Below are positions 46,378-57,739 of a stretch of 64,000 nucleotides of DNA, piece after piece. Position numbers and translations under genes: made by a program. Under the pieces are notes generated by a model. That model searched no databases and was not told the origin of the DNA. It saw nothing but the letters and a program-made list of their open reading frames with translations. Position 1 is the first letter of the stretch; each line of letters opens with the position of its first letter. Source of the DNA: Selaginella moellendorffii (taxonomy: Eukaryota > Streptophyta > Lycopodiopsida > Selaginellales > Selaginellaceae); NCBI RefSeq assembly GCF_000143415.4, contig NW_003314313.1, positions 142,418-206,417 of the forward strand, read 5' to 3'.

Positions 46378-48895
46378 ATGGCGGCGATGCTGGTAAGCTC
46401 CCTCTCGCTGGTTCTTCTTCTTCTTCTCTCTCTCTTTCGAGCTCGATCTCGAGCGCGCGGCGCGCGCGGCGCCATCGATCCATCAAGTTTCATCTGATCG
46501 TGTTCTTGGCAGCAACCATCGATTATTCTCCTCAAAGAAGGCACCGACACATCGCAAGGGAAGCCGCAGCTCATCAGCAATATCAATGCGTGTATCGCTG
46601 TGGTGGATGTGGTGAGGACCACTTTGGGTCCTCGAGGAATGGACAAGCTCATCCACGACGACAAGGGGACTACCATTTCCAACGATGGAGCCACGATCAT
46701 GAAGCTCTTGGACGTAGTTCATCCCGGCGCCAAAGTTCTTGTCGACATTGCTAAGTCGCAAGACGCAGAGGTTCTCACACTTCCATTTCCTGAATGAAAG
46801 TTCCAAAAAACGTCTTTTTTTTTTTTTCCACAGGTGGGGGATGGCACGACTACCGTTGTTGTTCTGGCTGGTGAGCTCTTGCGAGAAGCAAAGCCTTTTG
46901 TCGAGGAGAATGTCCATCCACAGCTTATAATCCGGAGCTTCAGGACCGCTGCTGACTTGGTAATCTTGTAGCAACAAAACTTGTCTAGTTGGAGTTAACT
47001 TCTTTGTTTGTGCTATAGGCTGTCCAGAAGATCAAAGAAATAGCAGTCAGCATAGAGGGGAAGAGCATCGAAGAAAAGAAGTCGCTCCTCGAGAAATGTG
47101 CCTCGACTACGCTAAGCTCGAAGCTCGTGGGTGGGGAGAAGGAGTTTTTTGCGAAGATGGTCGTGGAGGCCGTGACGGACATGGGAGAGGACAGAGGATT
47201 GAAGATGATTGGCGTGAAAAAAGTAAGAAATCTCTTGCGTTTATGATGTTGAGGTGACTTAAGTGTTTTGTACTGTAGGTACCCGGAGGAACAATGCGCG
47301 ACTCTTTCTTGGTTAACGGAGTTGCGTTTAAGAAAACATTCTCGTACGCTGGTTTTGAGCAGCAACCAAAGAAGTTTGACAACCCGAGTATTTTGCTTTT
47401 AAACATTGAGTTAGAGCTAAAGTCGGAAAAGGAGAACGCTGAAATCAGGTATTTCAATTACCACTGACTGAATCTCGTCATGTTTGAACGACAATGTAGG
47501 CTCTCGGATCCCTCTCAGTATCAGTCCATTGTGGATGCGGAATGGAACATCATTTATGACAAACTGGACAAATGCGTCAAAAGTGGTGCCAAAGTGGTCT
47601 TGTCACGTTTGGCTATTGGTGATCTGGCTACTCAGGTACTATCTCTGTTTTGTGTTTCCTTTTATTTATCTCACATGCTCGCTTCAGTACTTTGCAGATC
47701 GAGATATCTTTTGCGCTGGGCGTGTTGTAGAAGAGGATTTACAACGCGTGGCCCGCGCGACTGGAGGGGCTGTGCAGACTTCCGTCAACAATCTCATTCC
47801 TGACGTATGCGCGGCTGTAATATTTGGTCTGATTAACTCACAAGGTGTAAATCTGTAGGTTCTTGGATCGTGCGAAAGATTTGAAGAGAAGCAAGTTGGA
47901 AATGAGAGGTTTAATATTTTTACGGGATGTCCTACCGGTGAGACTGCAACAATTGTTCTCCGTGGCGGGGCGGATCAGGTGCGTTCGTTTCTGTCTTTGA
48001 TTTTTCTTGTTTCACGAAAGCTTCTATCTTTTACTTGCGGTATCAGTTTATCGATGAAGCAGAGCGTAGCCTTCACGATGCCATTATGATCGTTCGTAGA
48101 GCTCTAAAAAACTCCACGGTTGTTGCCGGAGGGGGCGCTATAGATGTAAGTCTTGGAGGCCTTTTTTTTTCCCTTCATTTCGTCATCGGTGTTCTTATTG
48201 TTTTAGATGGAAATAAGTCGATACTTGCGACAGCATGCACGGACAATCCCTGGAAAAGCTCAGCTTTTCATTAACGCGTTTGCCAAGGCACTAGAGGTAA
48301 GGCGTTTTACTTTTATGTTGTACCGCATCCTCACTGGGCTTTTCAGGTGATCCCACGGCAACTGTGCGACAACGCAGGATTTGATGCCACAGATGTTCTC
48401 AACAAGCTCAGGCAGAAGCATGCTCTCCCTTCAGGTTCTCGGTTCTCCTTGTATTTTTCTCTTTGGTTCTCTTCTCATGGCGATTTCCTGTGCGGCTTAC
48501 AGGAGAAGGTGCCTTGTATGGTGTAGACATTAACACCGGTGGTATAACAGACACATACGCTAACTTCGTGTGGGAGCCTGCAGTGGTGAAGGTATGACAA
48601 GCACTGTTCTTTGTTTGGTTTTTCAGCCAATGATAACACCACTGTTACATATTCACAGATCAATGCGATTACCGCTGCGGCAGAAGCTGCAGCACTGGTT
48701 CTGAGCGTCGATGAGACAATCCGGAATCCAAAGGTAAGAAATTCGAGCGCTCGAGAGTTGAAAGAAGCTAAACTTGAATGTGTGCAGTCGGAGAGTGCCC
48801 AGGGTGAAGCAGCCGCTAATGCAATGGCCGGACGAGGGCGAGGAATGGGGGGAATGATGGGCAGGGGCCGAGGAAGGGGAATGAGGCGGAGGTGA
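46378..48895 (+). CDS. CCT7: T-complex protein 1 subunit eta (CCT7)
   Basis: Fourteen exons (46378-46392, 46513-46770, 46834-46959, 47019-47222, 47279-47448, 47500-47635, 47688-47804, 47859-47978, 48047-48145, 48207-48296, 48347-48434, 48503-48591, 48659-48733, 48788-48895) give 564 residues. It is a subunit of the cytosolic chaperonin that folds actin and tubulin. Landmarks: [27 protein letters not shown], the ATP motif [70 protein letters not shown] and [13 protein letters not shown]. The Gly/Arg/Met tail ([17 protein letters not shown]) is typical of plant eta subunits. Confidence 0.96.
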
Positions 48896-50176
48896 CCATT
48901 TCAAAAGGGAAAAAAAGAAGAAGAAAAAAGAGGAAGAAAGAAGAAAGATTTTTGTTCTTTTTGTAACACTTTTATTTTTACTAAAGCCCAAAACTAATGG
49001 ATAAATTAGGGTTTGTGGCTATTTAGATAAGTGATGAAAGGCATTTGACCTTTTATCTTTTGGAGCATATAGATCTGTGCAGTGATACAGTGTTTAGTAA
49101 TCTCCAAGAGGAAGATTGCCAGGTTGGCATTGGGATGGTTTAGGAGTGTAGTGGAACTTGAGCCTTGTGCCTATAGTCTTATCAAAAACTGATTTTCTTA
49201 GCATTAGATTTGCTAAATCATGTCCCACTGATGCTTTCAGAAGCATGTTTACAAGAAGACGGCCCACAAAATAAACATTCAAATACCTTGGGTGTAGCTT
49301 TGAACATCAAATGTTATAGTCAAGGTCCTTGATTCTACATTCTAATCAATGATCAATTTTAAGTATATATTTAAAACTATACCAAGTACCTAGACTCTTT
49401 TTGTCGGCAATAGCTCTTCCATTCGTTCTCTCTCCCTCGTCGCCCCCAAACGCGCACCGTGTGTCCTCTCTCGCCCGCGCAATATCGCACGACATGTTAC
49501 CATCCAATGAAAACGTCGCCTGAGCAATCGATTCGATGGGAAACCAGGAGTTAAAGCTGTTGATACATCGGCGTCAGAGTAGATCAATCTGGAAAACCAG
49601 GTGCCAGAGTAGATCTTCGAGGGGAATCTAGAAACCAGGCGCTCTCTCTCGTTTTTTTCTCTTCACCGTGGGAACAAGGCAAAGTGTTGATAGATAGACG
49701 CCGGGTGAGCCATGCGTTCGCGTCGATTTGCACAGCCATGCTCAGCGGTGATTCTCCTCCATTTCCCCCACGTTTTTCTTGAGCATATAAATCTTTTTCT
49801 TGAAAGAGCGTAAGTGCTTTATCTCTTTTGCGCAAAAGAAGCAGTGCTGCTTTTCTTAACTTTTGTTGGTCCCATCTGTAGTTCGATACTACCATCACCA
49901 ATCCTCTAATGCTTGTACTCGTTTGCCCAAGACCACATACAGCATATGTACAATGTGATACCCACCATACACAAAAGATTTCCACCAACAATGTCCCATA
50001 TGTACGTAAGTCATTCAAGGCAACGCGCTACCAACCATTCCTTTCTTCAGGGATGTTTTAAACTCGTTTCATCAACCTCACTAAACACTGAATAATCACC
50101 CCACAAATTTACATTACTTGCATATTGTACACACCTTGCACCCAGACAGACAACGAATTCTGCTGAACTTTCACTT
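48896..50176. other. Intergenic region with no gene seen
   Basis: Begins with a purine-rich A/G tract (48905-48950), the likely 3' UTR of CCT7, then AT-rich sequence and a GC-richer part at 49390-50020. Open frames there are short and show no domain or start context. Confidence 0.4.
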
Positions 50177-51299
50177 TCACTTGTGGTGCGTGTAATTTGC
50201 GTTATCCAGGAGGTGCTTCTTGATGCCCTCGGGATCATAGATGAGCTTGCCGTGGTAGAGGAGTGGAATCTCCACAAATCCCACGCTCTTGCGATCCACA
50301 AAGTAGCCACCCGAGCTGGGCGGCGGTGGCTCCAGTGCCAGCCACACTGCAGTGAGTGCACCCTCGGACGGAGAATGCCCCGTGTGGCCTGACATAACGC
50401 AACTTGTGTGCCCCGGAGAGGTGCAGTTGATTCCGATCTTTCTTCCCTGGGCTGCCGTCTCTCGGGCCACAAGCCGCGTGTACGCATTCAGGGCCATCTT
50501 GGCGACGCAGTAATCGGTTCTTGCATACAGCTCCGGCCACCCTTTGCCGAATTGCTTGCCTTCCTCGACATCACGCAGATATGCGCTCACAAAGTCGTCG
50601 ATGAGCTCCTCGCTCAGGTTTTCCACGTCGGAGAGCTTGTCCTTCCATTCGTTGCCGAGGATCTAGCATCACCAGAGAGGCAATTGTGTTGAGAACGTAT
50701 AGACGTGAACGAGGAAAAAGGGAAATGAAACAGGAGAACTCTGGGGAAGAGTTTTGCATACGTCTAGGCGTGATCCAAGCGTGCTAAGGTTGACAATGCG
50801 AGACCCATGGTCGGATTCTCTCATGAGTGGGAGCATCTCCTGTATGAAGCGTTTGGTGCCATAGTAATTGACTTCCAGCACGGGTTTTGCTTCCTCGAGG
50901 TTGTGATGAACAGGATCCAGCAGCAGCCCCGCATTGTTCACCTGGAAATTAGTTCCACATTGACAAGAACAAAAGGAAGGGTATGAGCAGTGACCAACTA
51001 TGAACGGTGACCAACAATCTTACAAGAATATCAATCCCTCCAAACTTGTTTTGGATCCACTTTCCAAACGCTTCCACAGATTCCGGAAGTGTGATGTTCA
51101 GAGGGAAGGCGTAGACCTTGAGCTTGGGATCCGCGCTTATCAGATCTTGAGCAACCTTTTCCGCCGCAACTTGGTCGCGGAGCGTCAGAACAACAGAGAT
51201 ACCTCGGCTTGCCAAGGCTTTCACGATTTCCAGGCCAATTCCCTTGCCAGCACCGGTGACCACTGCCACGGTTTTCTCGGACCAGCATTGGGTAGCCAT
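50177..51299 (-). CDS. Short-chain dehydrogenase/reductase, carbonyl-reductase/neomenthol-dehydrogenase-like
   Basis: Three exons (51299-51024, 50941-50762, 50662-50177) give 313 residues. The cofactor motif TGAGKGIGLEIVKAL sits near residue 15, followed by LTLRD (NADP-type), NNAGLL, NLSTLGSRLD, the active-site YARTDYCVAK and PGHTSCVMSGHTG. The 40-residue insertion before the catalytic Tyr is typical of the plant monomeric SDR114C family, which includes salutaridine and menthone reductases. The catalytic YxxxK is kept as Y-C-V-A-K. The substrate cannot be told from sequence. Confidence 0.9.
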
Positions 51300-52271
51300 G
51301 ATCGATATACAAGGAAGAAGGAAGAAGATATCTAAAGCCACACAATTGTGGCTTCATAGCTGGGCCTTTTAAGCAATCTCTCCTCTGACGAAAAAGCATC
51401 TAATTACTAGTTCCATTACTTGTTCTTGGTCAATACTTTGACTCACATAAGAGTAGAAAATTACAACCGTTGGATTGAAGAATATTTTAGCATATATCTA
51501 GAAATGGATTCAAATAATTTGCTTGGCTTGTTTTAAATTTATAATAAAAATTAAGAATCTTGATGAATAATAAAAAAAACTATAACTAGAATCAAATATC
51601 TTGTATCATATATGTATGTATGACCTGTTCCTTCATAAATCTTAGAAATCATGCAATGTTTGTTATCAAAGCTAGCATATTGCATATGAGATAAAAGAAT
51701 TGATAGTATAACATAAATCAATTTCTCTTTGGAATTTCTTATCAAATTTTGTCAAAATGGCAATCTTGGCCTGCAACTCTTTTTGCAAATGAAAGAAAAA
51801 CCAAAATTTTAGCAAATTTTATCTCACTCTTTTACATACTTACATCATTCTTACAGATGCAAGAAGCTGTGAACTTGATGGTTCTGAAAGAGTCCTAGGA
51901 ATAAACAGTAGCTAATAGCAATGATACATATATTTTTGTGATGAACAGTCTTTGGTAGGATTAGTCACAATAATCTAAAGTTCTGTAGAGTTTTATAGTG
52001 AGCTGCTCTAAAGCTATTTAACAAGATGAAAATGATAAATGTCATACTTGGTTACTTGCTCTTGAAGTTATTTTAGTGTTCTAGGCAAATGGAAAAATCA
52101 TGTCAAGAAGAAGAAAAAGTTAAGAGATGTTCTGGTTAAACACTTGGCTATAGGATTATGTCCGCAAAGGTCGTTTTGTAGGGCTTGTTTAAGAACCACT
52201 ACAAAATTGACCTAACAGCGACGTCTCATTTTCAGCCTTTATTTGCTACTCGTCGAAGTCCGCGTAGCTGA
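51300..52271. other. AT-rich intergenic region
   Basis: No coding signal seen on either strand. It contains the promoter of the SDR gene at its left end. Confidence 0.4.
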
Positions 52272-53189
52272 TCAGTTTGAGAGGTTTTCCATCAAAGTTC
52301 TCGCGCTTTTGAGCTCTGCAAGGCTTGTGTTTAGAAGAAGACGAGAAAGCGAGAGGAGGAAAGGCAAAAGAGAAAGACCTGTCAAAAGAGTTGTGAGCTT
52401 TACGTAACTTAAGTTCATATCGGTGTTTTTGTCCTCGTCCTTGTTGTTGTTCTCACAGGGCTGAGTTAATCGCAACAATATATCATTGCTGGGCTTGTGC
52501 ACTTGCCATCCAGTAATACATATGGGAGGAACTGCAAGGAAGTAAAGAAAAACAAGAAAGAGCTTTAGCCAAGCACATATCTGGTCCTTACTCCGTGGAG
52601 TTTGTCCCGAGAGCCTTGACAGCAATCTATCTTTGCTTTCCTTGTAAACAACGCAGAAGGAATCGGTATGCTCTGTAGCAAGCTAAGCTCAGGGACGCAT
52701 TTTTATAACAAAGCAAGGAAAAAGAGCCTACCCGCTGGTAAACCGAGCTGTTGAGCTTCTTTAGAAACGGTGACGTCGTCCACATCAAATCTCGCTGCAC
52801 TGGTTATAAGAAAATGGAGTGCTGCGATACATGCCTTGATATCTGCAAAAGAAATCAGGTTGCTTCGATTACACTCGTTTCAACTCACCAAGAGAGGCAC
52901 TCGCTGAGGCTACTTCCAACGCTTTCTCATACTGGGAAAAGAAAAGAACAAACGAATCAGGGACGACACTAATCAGTAAGCTTGGCACTCACATCAAAAG
53001 CTTCTCCCAAGATCTGGCGAAGTATTTCGAGTGTCAAAAGCTGAAAGTCTGCAGAGCTCTGAAAAGACTCCACTCACTTAGATACTCTAGTCGTGAGAAT
53101 CGGATGCCAAGTACCAGTTTGGAGAGCGTGTAAATTCCGGAGAGGACCCAGTCTGGAGCATCTTCTCCACCGAAAACCCGAAACTTCAT
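52272..53189 (-). CDS. COMMD4: COMM domain-containing protein 4
   Basis: Seven exons (53189-53115, 53058-52993, 52931-52889, 52842-52732, 52672-52592, 52531-52379, 52315-52272) give 190 residues; human COMMD4 has 199. It starts MKFRVFGGEDAPDWVLSGIYTL, like the RF/CG-D-PDWVLAEI start of COMMD4. ACIAALHFLITSAARFDVD and the shared QLGLP follow. The COMM domain has ITGWQVH, a beta stretch, and the terminal ELKSARTLMENL. COMMD proteins form the Commander/CCC complex in endosomal recycling. This assignment rests on motif order across the whole length. An Asn/Asp/Lys-rich loop (NNNKDEDKNTD) interrupts the COMM domain. Confidence 0.85.
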
Positions 53190-53946
53190 CCTCGCTAGAG
53201 CCCTAAGATCTGATAATTACAGGTGTTGGTACAGCCTACTTACCCGAGCTCAGAAAGCACTTGCGTCACCAACAAAGCTGGAAACCGCTTCCTTGGGATC
53301 CAGAACTTTCTCCCGGAATCCCAAGACCTCGAGATGCCAACGTTGTCAGATTCTGGTCGATCCTTCATGCCTGTCCATAAATGTATCAGCGACCATTGTG
53401 TGCAACCAGAAATAACAGGACCCATAGCTTTCCATTCGTCAGGACGATTCCAAGGTGGCATGTATATCGTCTCCCGTCAACAAAGCCGGTGCTTATATAT
53501 ATTCCTCTACGCGCGATTCCACTCCACTATAGCCTGTGTCGGAATTATTTGGCACTGGAACAACACAGCGCTGGTAAAATCGCAGACCAACTTCCAAGAT
53601 GTTACCTCAGTGCTGGGCAAGGCTTACACTTTAGCACCCATAATATCCCACTGTTGGCCTACTTGTATTCTCTTTCCTGTCAAACGAGTAATAGAGAAGT
53701 AAAAAACATATGTGGTCTACCTTTAAAGGATCCATTGGCCATTTTCCTCCCTCTTTCCTCCATTTTTTTAACCTGTCCATTTGATCCGGATCCTTGTGAA
53801 AGATCGCATTGTTCCCAGTAAAAGCTACAACCAGGTTATGTTAGTCTAAGCAGCCTTTTCAGCTGTTGAGAGGATACGCTATCGCTATATAAATCAAAAG
53901 AAAAAAACTAGCAAGCCATACCTCGAGTCACCTCGGAAAGAGATAA
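53190..53946. other. Spacer and promoter of the peptide gene
   Basis: No supported gene. TATATAAA at 53886-53893 lies 54-61 nt before the next start codon. Confidence 0.5.
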
Positions 53947-54396
53947 ATGGCGAGAGCTCCTGTTGCAGTAGCAGTCTTCCTGGTTCTTCTCCTCCTATCC
54001 TTGCTCCAAATCTCTCCTGCTGCAGGTTTGTTGTGCTGAAAGAAGGTTGTTCTTTCCGCTACTAACAGATTTGAACTTTCAGCATCCAATCTAGTAGCAC
54101 CGCGTAAGCTGCTTCTAGTCGTCTTGCATGATGGAGAACCCGCTCCTCCTGGAAAGGTCTGATAACTCTCTTCTTCTCAAACCGTGTTTCTTCAGTAGCA
54201 AGCTTTAGAGAAAAGAAGAAGAAAAGAGGGAAATCACCTGACAGTTAGTTTGAATTTCAACTGTTTGCAGCTATATCACTCGTCTCGCTGGATTTCCGAA
54301 GAAGGCAGCTTTGATGAGCAAGTCTTCCATACTGACTATCCCAACCCACACCGGGGACCTTCACCTGGTGGACATTCTAACAAGCCAGGAATCTAG
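53947..54396 (+). CDS. Small secreted peptide precursor (PSY/CEP-like)
   Basis: Three exons (53947-54025, 54083-54156, 54271-54396) give 92 residues. Exon 1 is a signal peptide (VAVAVFLVLLLLSLLQ, cut near SPAAA). The middle is variable. The C-terminus is EEGSFDEQVFHTDYPNPHRG followed by PSPGGHSNKPGI. An acidic run before DY is the tyrosine-sulphation context, and the Pro/Gly/His/Asn-rich tail resembles PSY peptides (DY...N..H.P) and also the SPG.GH core of CEP peptides. Small size, signal peptide, and conserved-looking last 20 residues fit a secreted signalling peptide; the family is uncertain. Its stop lies 5 bp from the stop of the convergent PREY gene. Confidence 0.65.
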
Positions 54397-54401
54397 AAAC
54401 T

Positions 54402-55033
54402 TTACTCGGAAGCCTGCGGTGCTCGAGCCGAGCGAGAGATATCCTCAGTCTCTTCGATAATTCGTCCGTCCAGGGGTATCAGATTAGGAATTCCATCGAT
54501 GATCTGCGGGAAAAGCGAGCAGTCAGAAGGAATGAACAAGAGAAACACACGCATAAAGAAGAAAAAAAGAAGAAAGAGAAAAGAATAAAAAAAGAAGAAG
54601 AAGAAGAAGAAGAAAAAAAGTAACCAATAAAGCTACGAAGTTTTGTAAGTCACAGTCGTGTAGAGAGCTCTCATCACACGCACCGGATATGCGACGCCCA
54701 GTTCGTCGCTGATGAGCTCCTGTCTCTTCTCACTATATCTGTGAATGATGGATCATCAGTGAGCATACCAGTGTTTTTCAGCATCTAGAGAAAATTTTAA
54801 CTCTATTTTCTTCCGAGGATTCGATGCCGATTTCCTGGCGGCAATGATAAACAAATGAAATAGCAGGGAATTCCAATCCAGTACAATGCCAGGCGCGACG
54901 AAAGAGAGAAGAATTTTTGCTGCCTATCGATTCCATAGGTCGATGATTGATCGTACCTGAGACCCGTCTTGCTGAGCGGGCACACCAGGAACTCGAGCAG
55001 CTTTGGATCGAACGCGCGCTTGGCCATCGCCAT
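54402..55033 (-). CDS. PREY/UPF0434-like mitochondrial methyltransferase chaperone
   Basis: Three exons (55033-54957, 54738-54684, 54503-54402) give 77 residues. The core FDPKLLEFLVCPLSKTGLRY, QELISDELGVAYPIIDGIPN and LIP follows human PREY almost residue for residue (LLVCPLSKKPLRY, then ELGIAYPIIDGIPNMIP). PREY stabilises SAM-dependent methyltransferases for complex I assembly and coenzyme Q synthesis. The Trm112 relatives have a longer insertion that is absent here. The N-terminus is too short for a standard presequence. An alternative ATG lies two codons in. Confidence 0.85.
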
Positions 55034-55134
55034 GAAAATCCACTCCCGGTGAAATATTTCTCTCGGGGAAGACGAAAATTAGGGTTTATGGAATCTAACA
55101 ACTCGATTTTATACCACTTTCTTTTGCAAGTGCC

Positions 55135-55207
55135 GCTCCCGTGGCCTAATGGACAAGGCATCTGACTTCTAATCAGGGGATTGTGGGTTCGAGTCCCACC
55201 GGGAGTG
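55135..55207 (+). tRNA. tRNA-Arg (UCU)
   Basis: 73 nt. Acceptor GCTCCCG pairs with CGGGAGT (one G-T pair); discriminator G; D arm TGGCCTAATGGACAAGGCA; anticodon arm TCTGA-CTTCTAA-TCAGG with anticodon TCT; T arm TGTGG-GTTCGAG-TCCCA region intact. No intron. It lies about 100 bp upstream of the PREY start on the opposite strand. Confidence 0.95.
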
Positions 55208-55830
55208 CTTTTAAAACCTTCGTTTTAAGCTGTATGCCGTCGGATTTGAACGATATGGGCCGTTGGATTTTAAGCCGTCACGGGCCGTTGGATTTAGGGA
55301 CTAGAGCTGTTACTAAGCGTTGGATGTAGGGCTCTTGGTTTTCTAGGTTACATTCTTTTTTGCCCGTGATGACGCGAAGTCATGCACCACTCCAAGGAAG
55401 GATTCGTGCGATTCCTCTCTCTGTGCGGAGATGACTATAGGCTGCTGAGGCTTTTGGGTTTTAGATTTCAATGTTTCGTTCCCGATGATTATCAACGAAG
55501 TTGATAGGATTGATGCTCGCTCTCGTGGAGCAGAGCGTGATGCCAAACCTTTCTCCAAATGAGGGAACGAAAGAGATATAGATCGTGGTTCCTGGACAAT
55601 CCCCATGATTAGAAATCAAAGTATTAGCTCTATCTGAGACAATGCCTGCTGAAAACTCTCAATGAGGGATTGCAAGAGAGGAACTTTAGAAGGTTGAAAG
55701 TTCCAGGGGATTTTTTGGAAGTTCTTCGATTTATTCGTTTAATGCACAAGCCTCTCGAGTCCTCCACGGCTGGGGATCAAGAGCATAGCCATAAATAATC
55801 TTTGTCTTGGGTGTAAATCTTCGCTGTCTG
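55208..55830. other. Spacer, no gene seen
   Basis: Contains the repeated motif GCCGTTGGATTT(A) around 55255-55325 (three imperfect copies). No supported coding region. Confidence 0.4.
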
Positions 55831-56752
55831 TCAATACGCGCTTAAATCTGTCACGGATCCAGGGGCCGGCAATCGAGTCCCCAGTGGTGTGCTACCATTG
55901 TCTTGCTGCGATTGAGAAGGGCTGCCTTTGCCACCCATAACGTTGAGCATCTTTAATCTCAGCATCTCTCTACCTGCGAGAAAACATCGAGAAAACTTTG
56001 ATCCAGCCAAGCCAAACTTGAGAAACTTTCGCTTACCTTCTTCCATGGAAAGCATCAGAGCTCGGTACTCCAAGTTAAACGCATGCCCGCTACGAGCAGC
56101 GGCCGATAGAGATCTCAACGCTGCGAGGAGAAACTTAGAGCTACGATCAAACAGAAACGAACTTTTGGAACTCACCTTCGAGGAGATCTTTCTGGTCAGC
56201 CTCGTCACAGAGCTTGAGAAACGCTTGCAGCTCGAGGAACCGCTTGTGGTGGCTTTGCAACGACGATTCCTCGCTCGAGTTTGACGACGGACGATCGTCA
56301 CTGCTCCCGCCTGGAGTTGCCACCGACGGGGATTTGCCATGATCTCCAGCGGCAGTGGAGTCGCTCCTCCGGTTTGGAGTCGTGCTCGGCGATGGAGTCT
56401 CCTCGGTGGTGACTTCCATCTCCACGTCCGTGTCCACCGACAGCAAAGTTGGTTCTCTAGACGAGAATGTTGTTGTGTCAGCTTGGATTGGAGCGTGGGC
56501 CGGGAATGTTAGTATCTTCGAACTAGGCCGCCTCCAGTGGACTTCTTCGTTTCCTTCTTCTTGCTCGTGTTCTTCCTGTTCTTCCTGTTCTTCCAGCGTT
56601 TTAGTAACTTCTAGCAGCTCGATATCTTCGTTGTCTCCTTCCTCTTCTTCCTCGTCACCGTCTTCTTGACGGCTTTTACAATCGTTGCCCGACTCATCTT
56701 CTTCCGCCAGTAGATTAAAATCCATCGCCGCTGCTTCGCTGCTATCCATCAT
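55831..56752 (-). CDS. Acidic, low-complexity protein with a conserved C-terminal helical region; unknown
   Basis: Three exons (56752-56176, 56120-56037, 55973-55831) give 267 residues. The first 75 residues are highly acidic (DGDEEEEEGDNEDIELL, EEQEEQEEHEQEE); residues about 110-160 are Ser/Thr/Pro-rich. Residues about 165-235 look folded and helical: HKRFLELQAFLKLCDEADQK, ALRSLSAAARSGHAFNLEYR and MLRLKMLNVM. Probably nuclear on composition. I do not recognise the family. Clean splice sites and phase support the model. Confidence 0.65.
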
Positions 56753-57384
56753 TCTAAGCGACTAATCCTTCCTGCAGTTCTTCCGCTACTGCGATCTTCC
56801 CTAGACCTCATACCACGACCTTATCCGATATTACCATGAATTATCCCATGCCAGGTCCTCTCCGATGGAAATCTCGAGAAATTCCTCCAGGGATCGCAGC
56901 CGCCAATCCGGATTTCGCGGGAAGCCGCAGAATTACACTGCCGGGAGAGCCGCTCGCGGCGCCCTCGCCTGCCCTACCTCGTCTTCGTCTTCGTCGATTG
57001 GAGCCCTAAACACGGCGCAGAGCTACAAACCGCTACGCGCAGCGCCTCAATCGTCCTTTGCGGAGATCTCGCCTCGCCGATCCCAGGCCAAATCGTCCAC
57101 CCGCTCGCGAGAAACTGATTGATTCTCTCTTTCCCCTGTTCACTAACGGAAAGCAAGGGGAGGATATCCGCAAGATGCCGGCACCTTTTGGCATATTCCT
57201 GTGTCTGTTGTTAAACAAACAGGGCTGTGGGTATGACCAACGGCTCTGTTAAATGGAGCCGTTAGAGAGCCATTCCCTAACAGAGTCCGTGGCTATAACT
57301 GACGGCATTTAGGGTTCCTCTTTTTCATCATTTTCACTTTCCTAATTTTTAGGGTTCTTCGCTTTCCGCCAAGGGTTCTCCGCG
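56753..57384. promoter_or_regulatory. Divergent spacer upstream of UBL5
   Basis: Two TTTAGGG-type telo-boxes lie at about 57308-57316 and 57349-57358, the nearer one about 27 bp before the UBL5 start. CCGTTAGAG/TAACGG-type inverted motifs occur near 57235-57290. An 85-residue open frame at 56865 is not convincing. Confidence 0.4.
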
Positions 57385-57606
57385 ATGATCGAGGTGATTC
57401 TCAACGATCGTCTGGGCAAGAAGGTGAGAGTCAAGTGCAACGAGGATGATACCATCGGCGATTTGAAGAAGCTCGTGGCGGCGCAGACGGGGACGCGCCC
57501 GGAGAAGATCAGGATCCAGAAATGGTACACGATCTACAAGGACAACATCACTCTGTCCGATTACGAGATCCGCGATGGAATGGGGCTGGAGCTCTACTAC
57601 AATTAA
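57385..57606 (+). CDS. UBL5: Ubiquitin-like protein 5 (Hub1)
   Basis: Intronless, 73 residues, the normal length. [59 protein letters not shown] and the non-processed C-terminal Tyr-Tyr (LELYYN) identify UBL5/Hub1, which binds spliceosomal proteins non-covalently and does not end in GG. Confidence 0.97.
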   Translation: MIEVILNDRLGKKVRVKCNEDDTIGDLKKLVAAQTGTRPEKIRIQKWYTIYKDNITLSDYEIRDGMGLELYYN

Positions 57607-57739
57607 GGTGTGTTCTTATGAATTTTGTTTTTCCGTCTCACTGACTGAAAGATCTCTCCTCTTTTTCGCAGCGTGAAGGAAAGTTTGTGTTCATAGCTAT
57701 GGAAGCTTAAGAAAGAGGTGCTTTCCTTGTAAGCGTTTC

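Noticed and set aside
49390-50018. Minus-strand open frames between CCT7 and the SDR gene
   Set aside because: Short, without domain or initiation context.
53223-53702. 159-residue plus-strand open frame
   Set aside because: No domain, poor composition, and it overlaps the upstream region of COMMD4 and the peptide-gene promoter.
54402-55207. Functional link between tRNA-Arg(UCU) and a Trm112-type gene next to it
   Set aside because: The protein matches PREY, which lacks the Trm112 insertion, so the neighbourhood is probably chance.
56865-57122. 85-residue Ser/Arg-rich open frame before UBL5
   Set aside because: Low complexity and no conserved segment; likely a chance frame in a GC-rich promoter.
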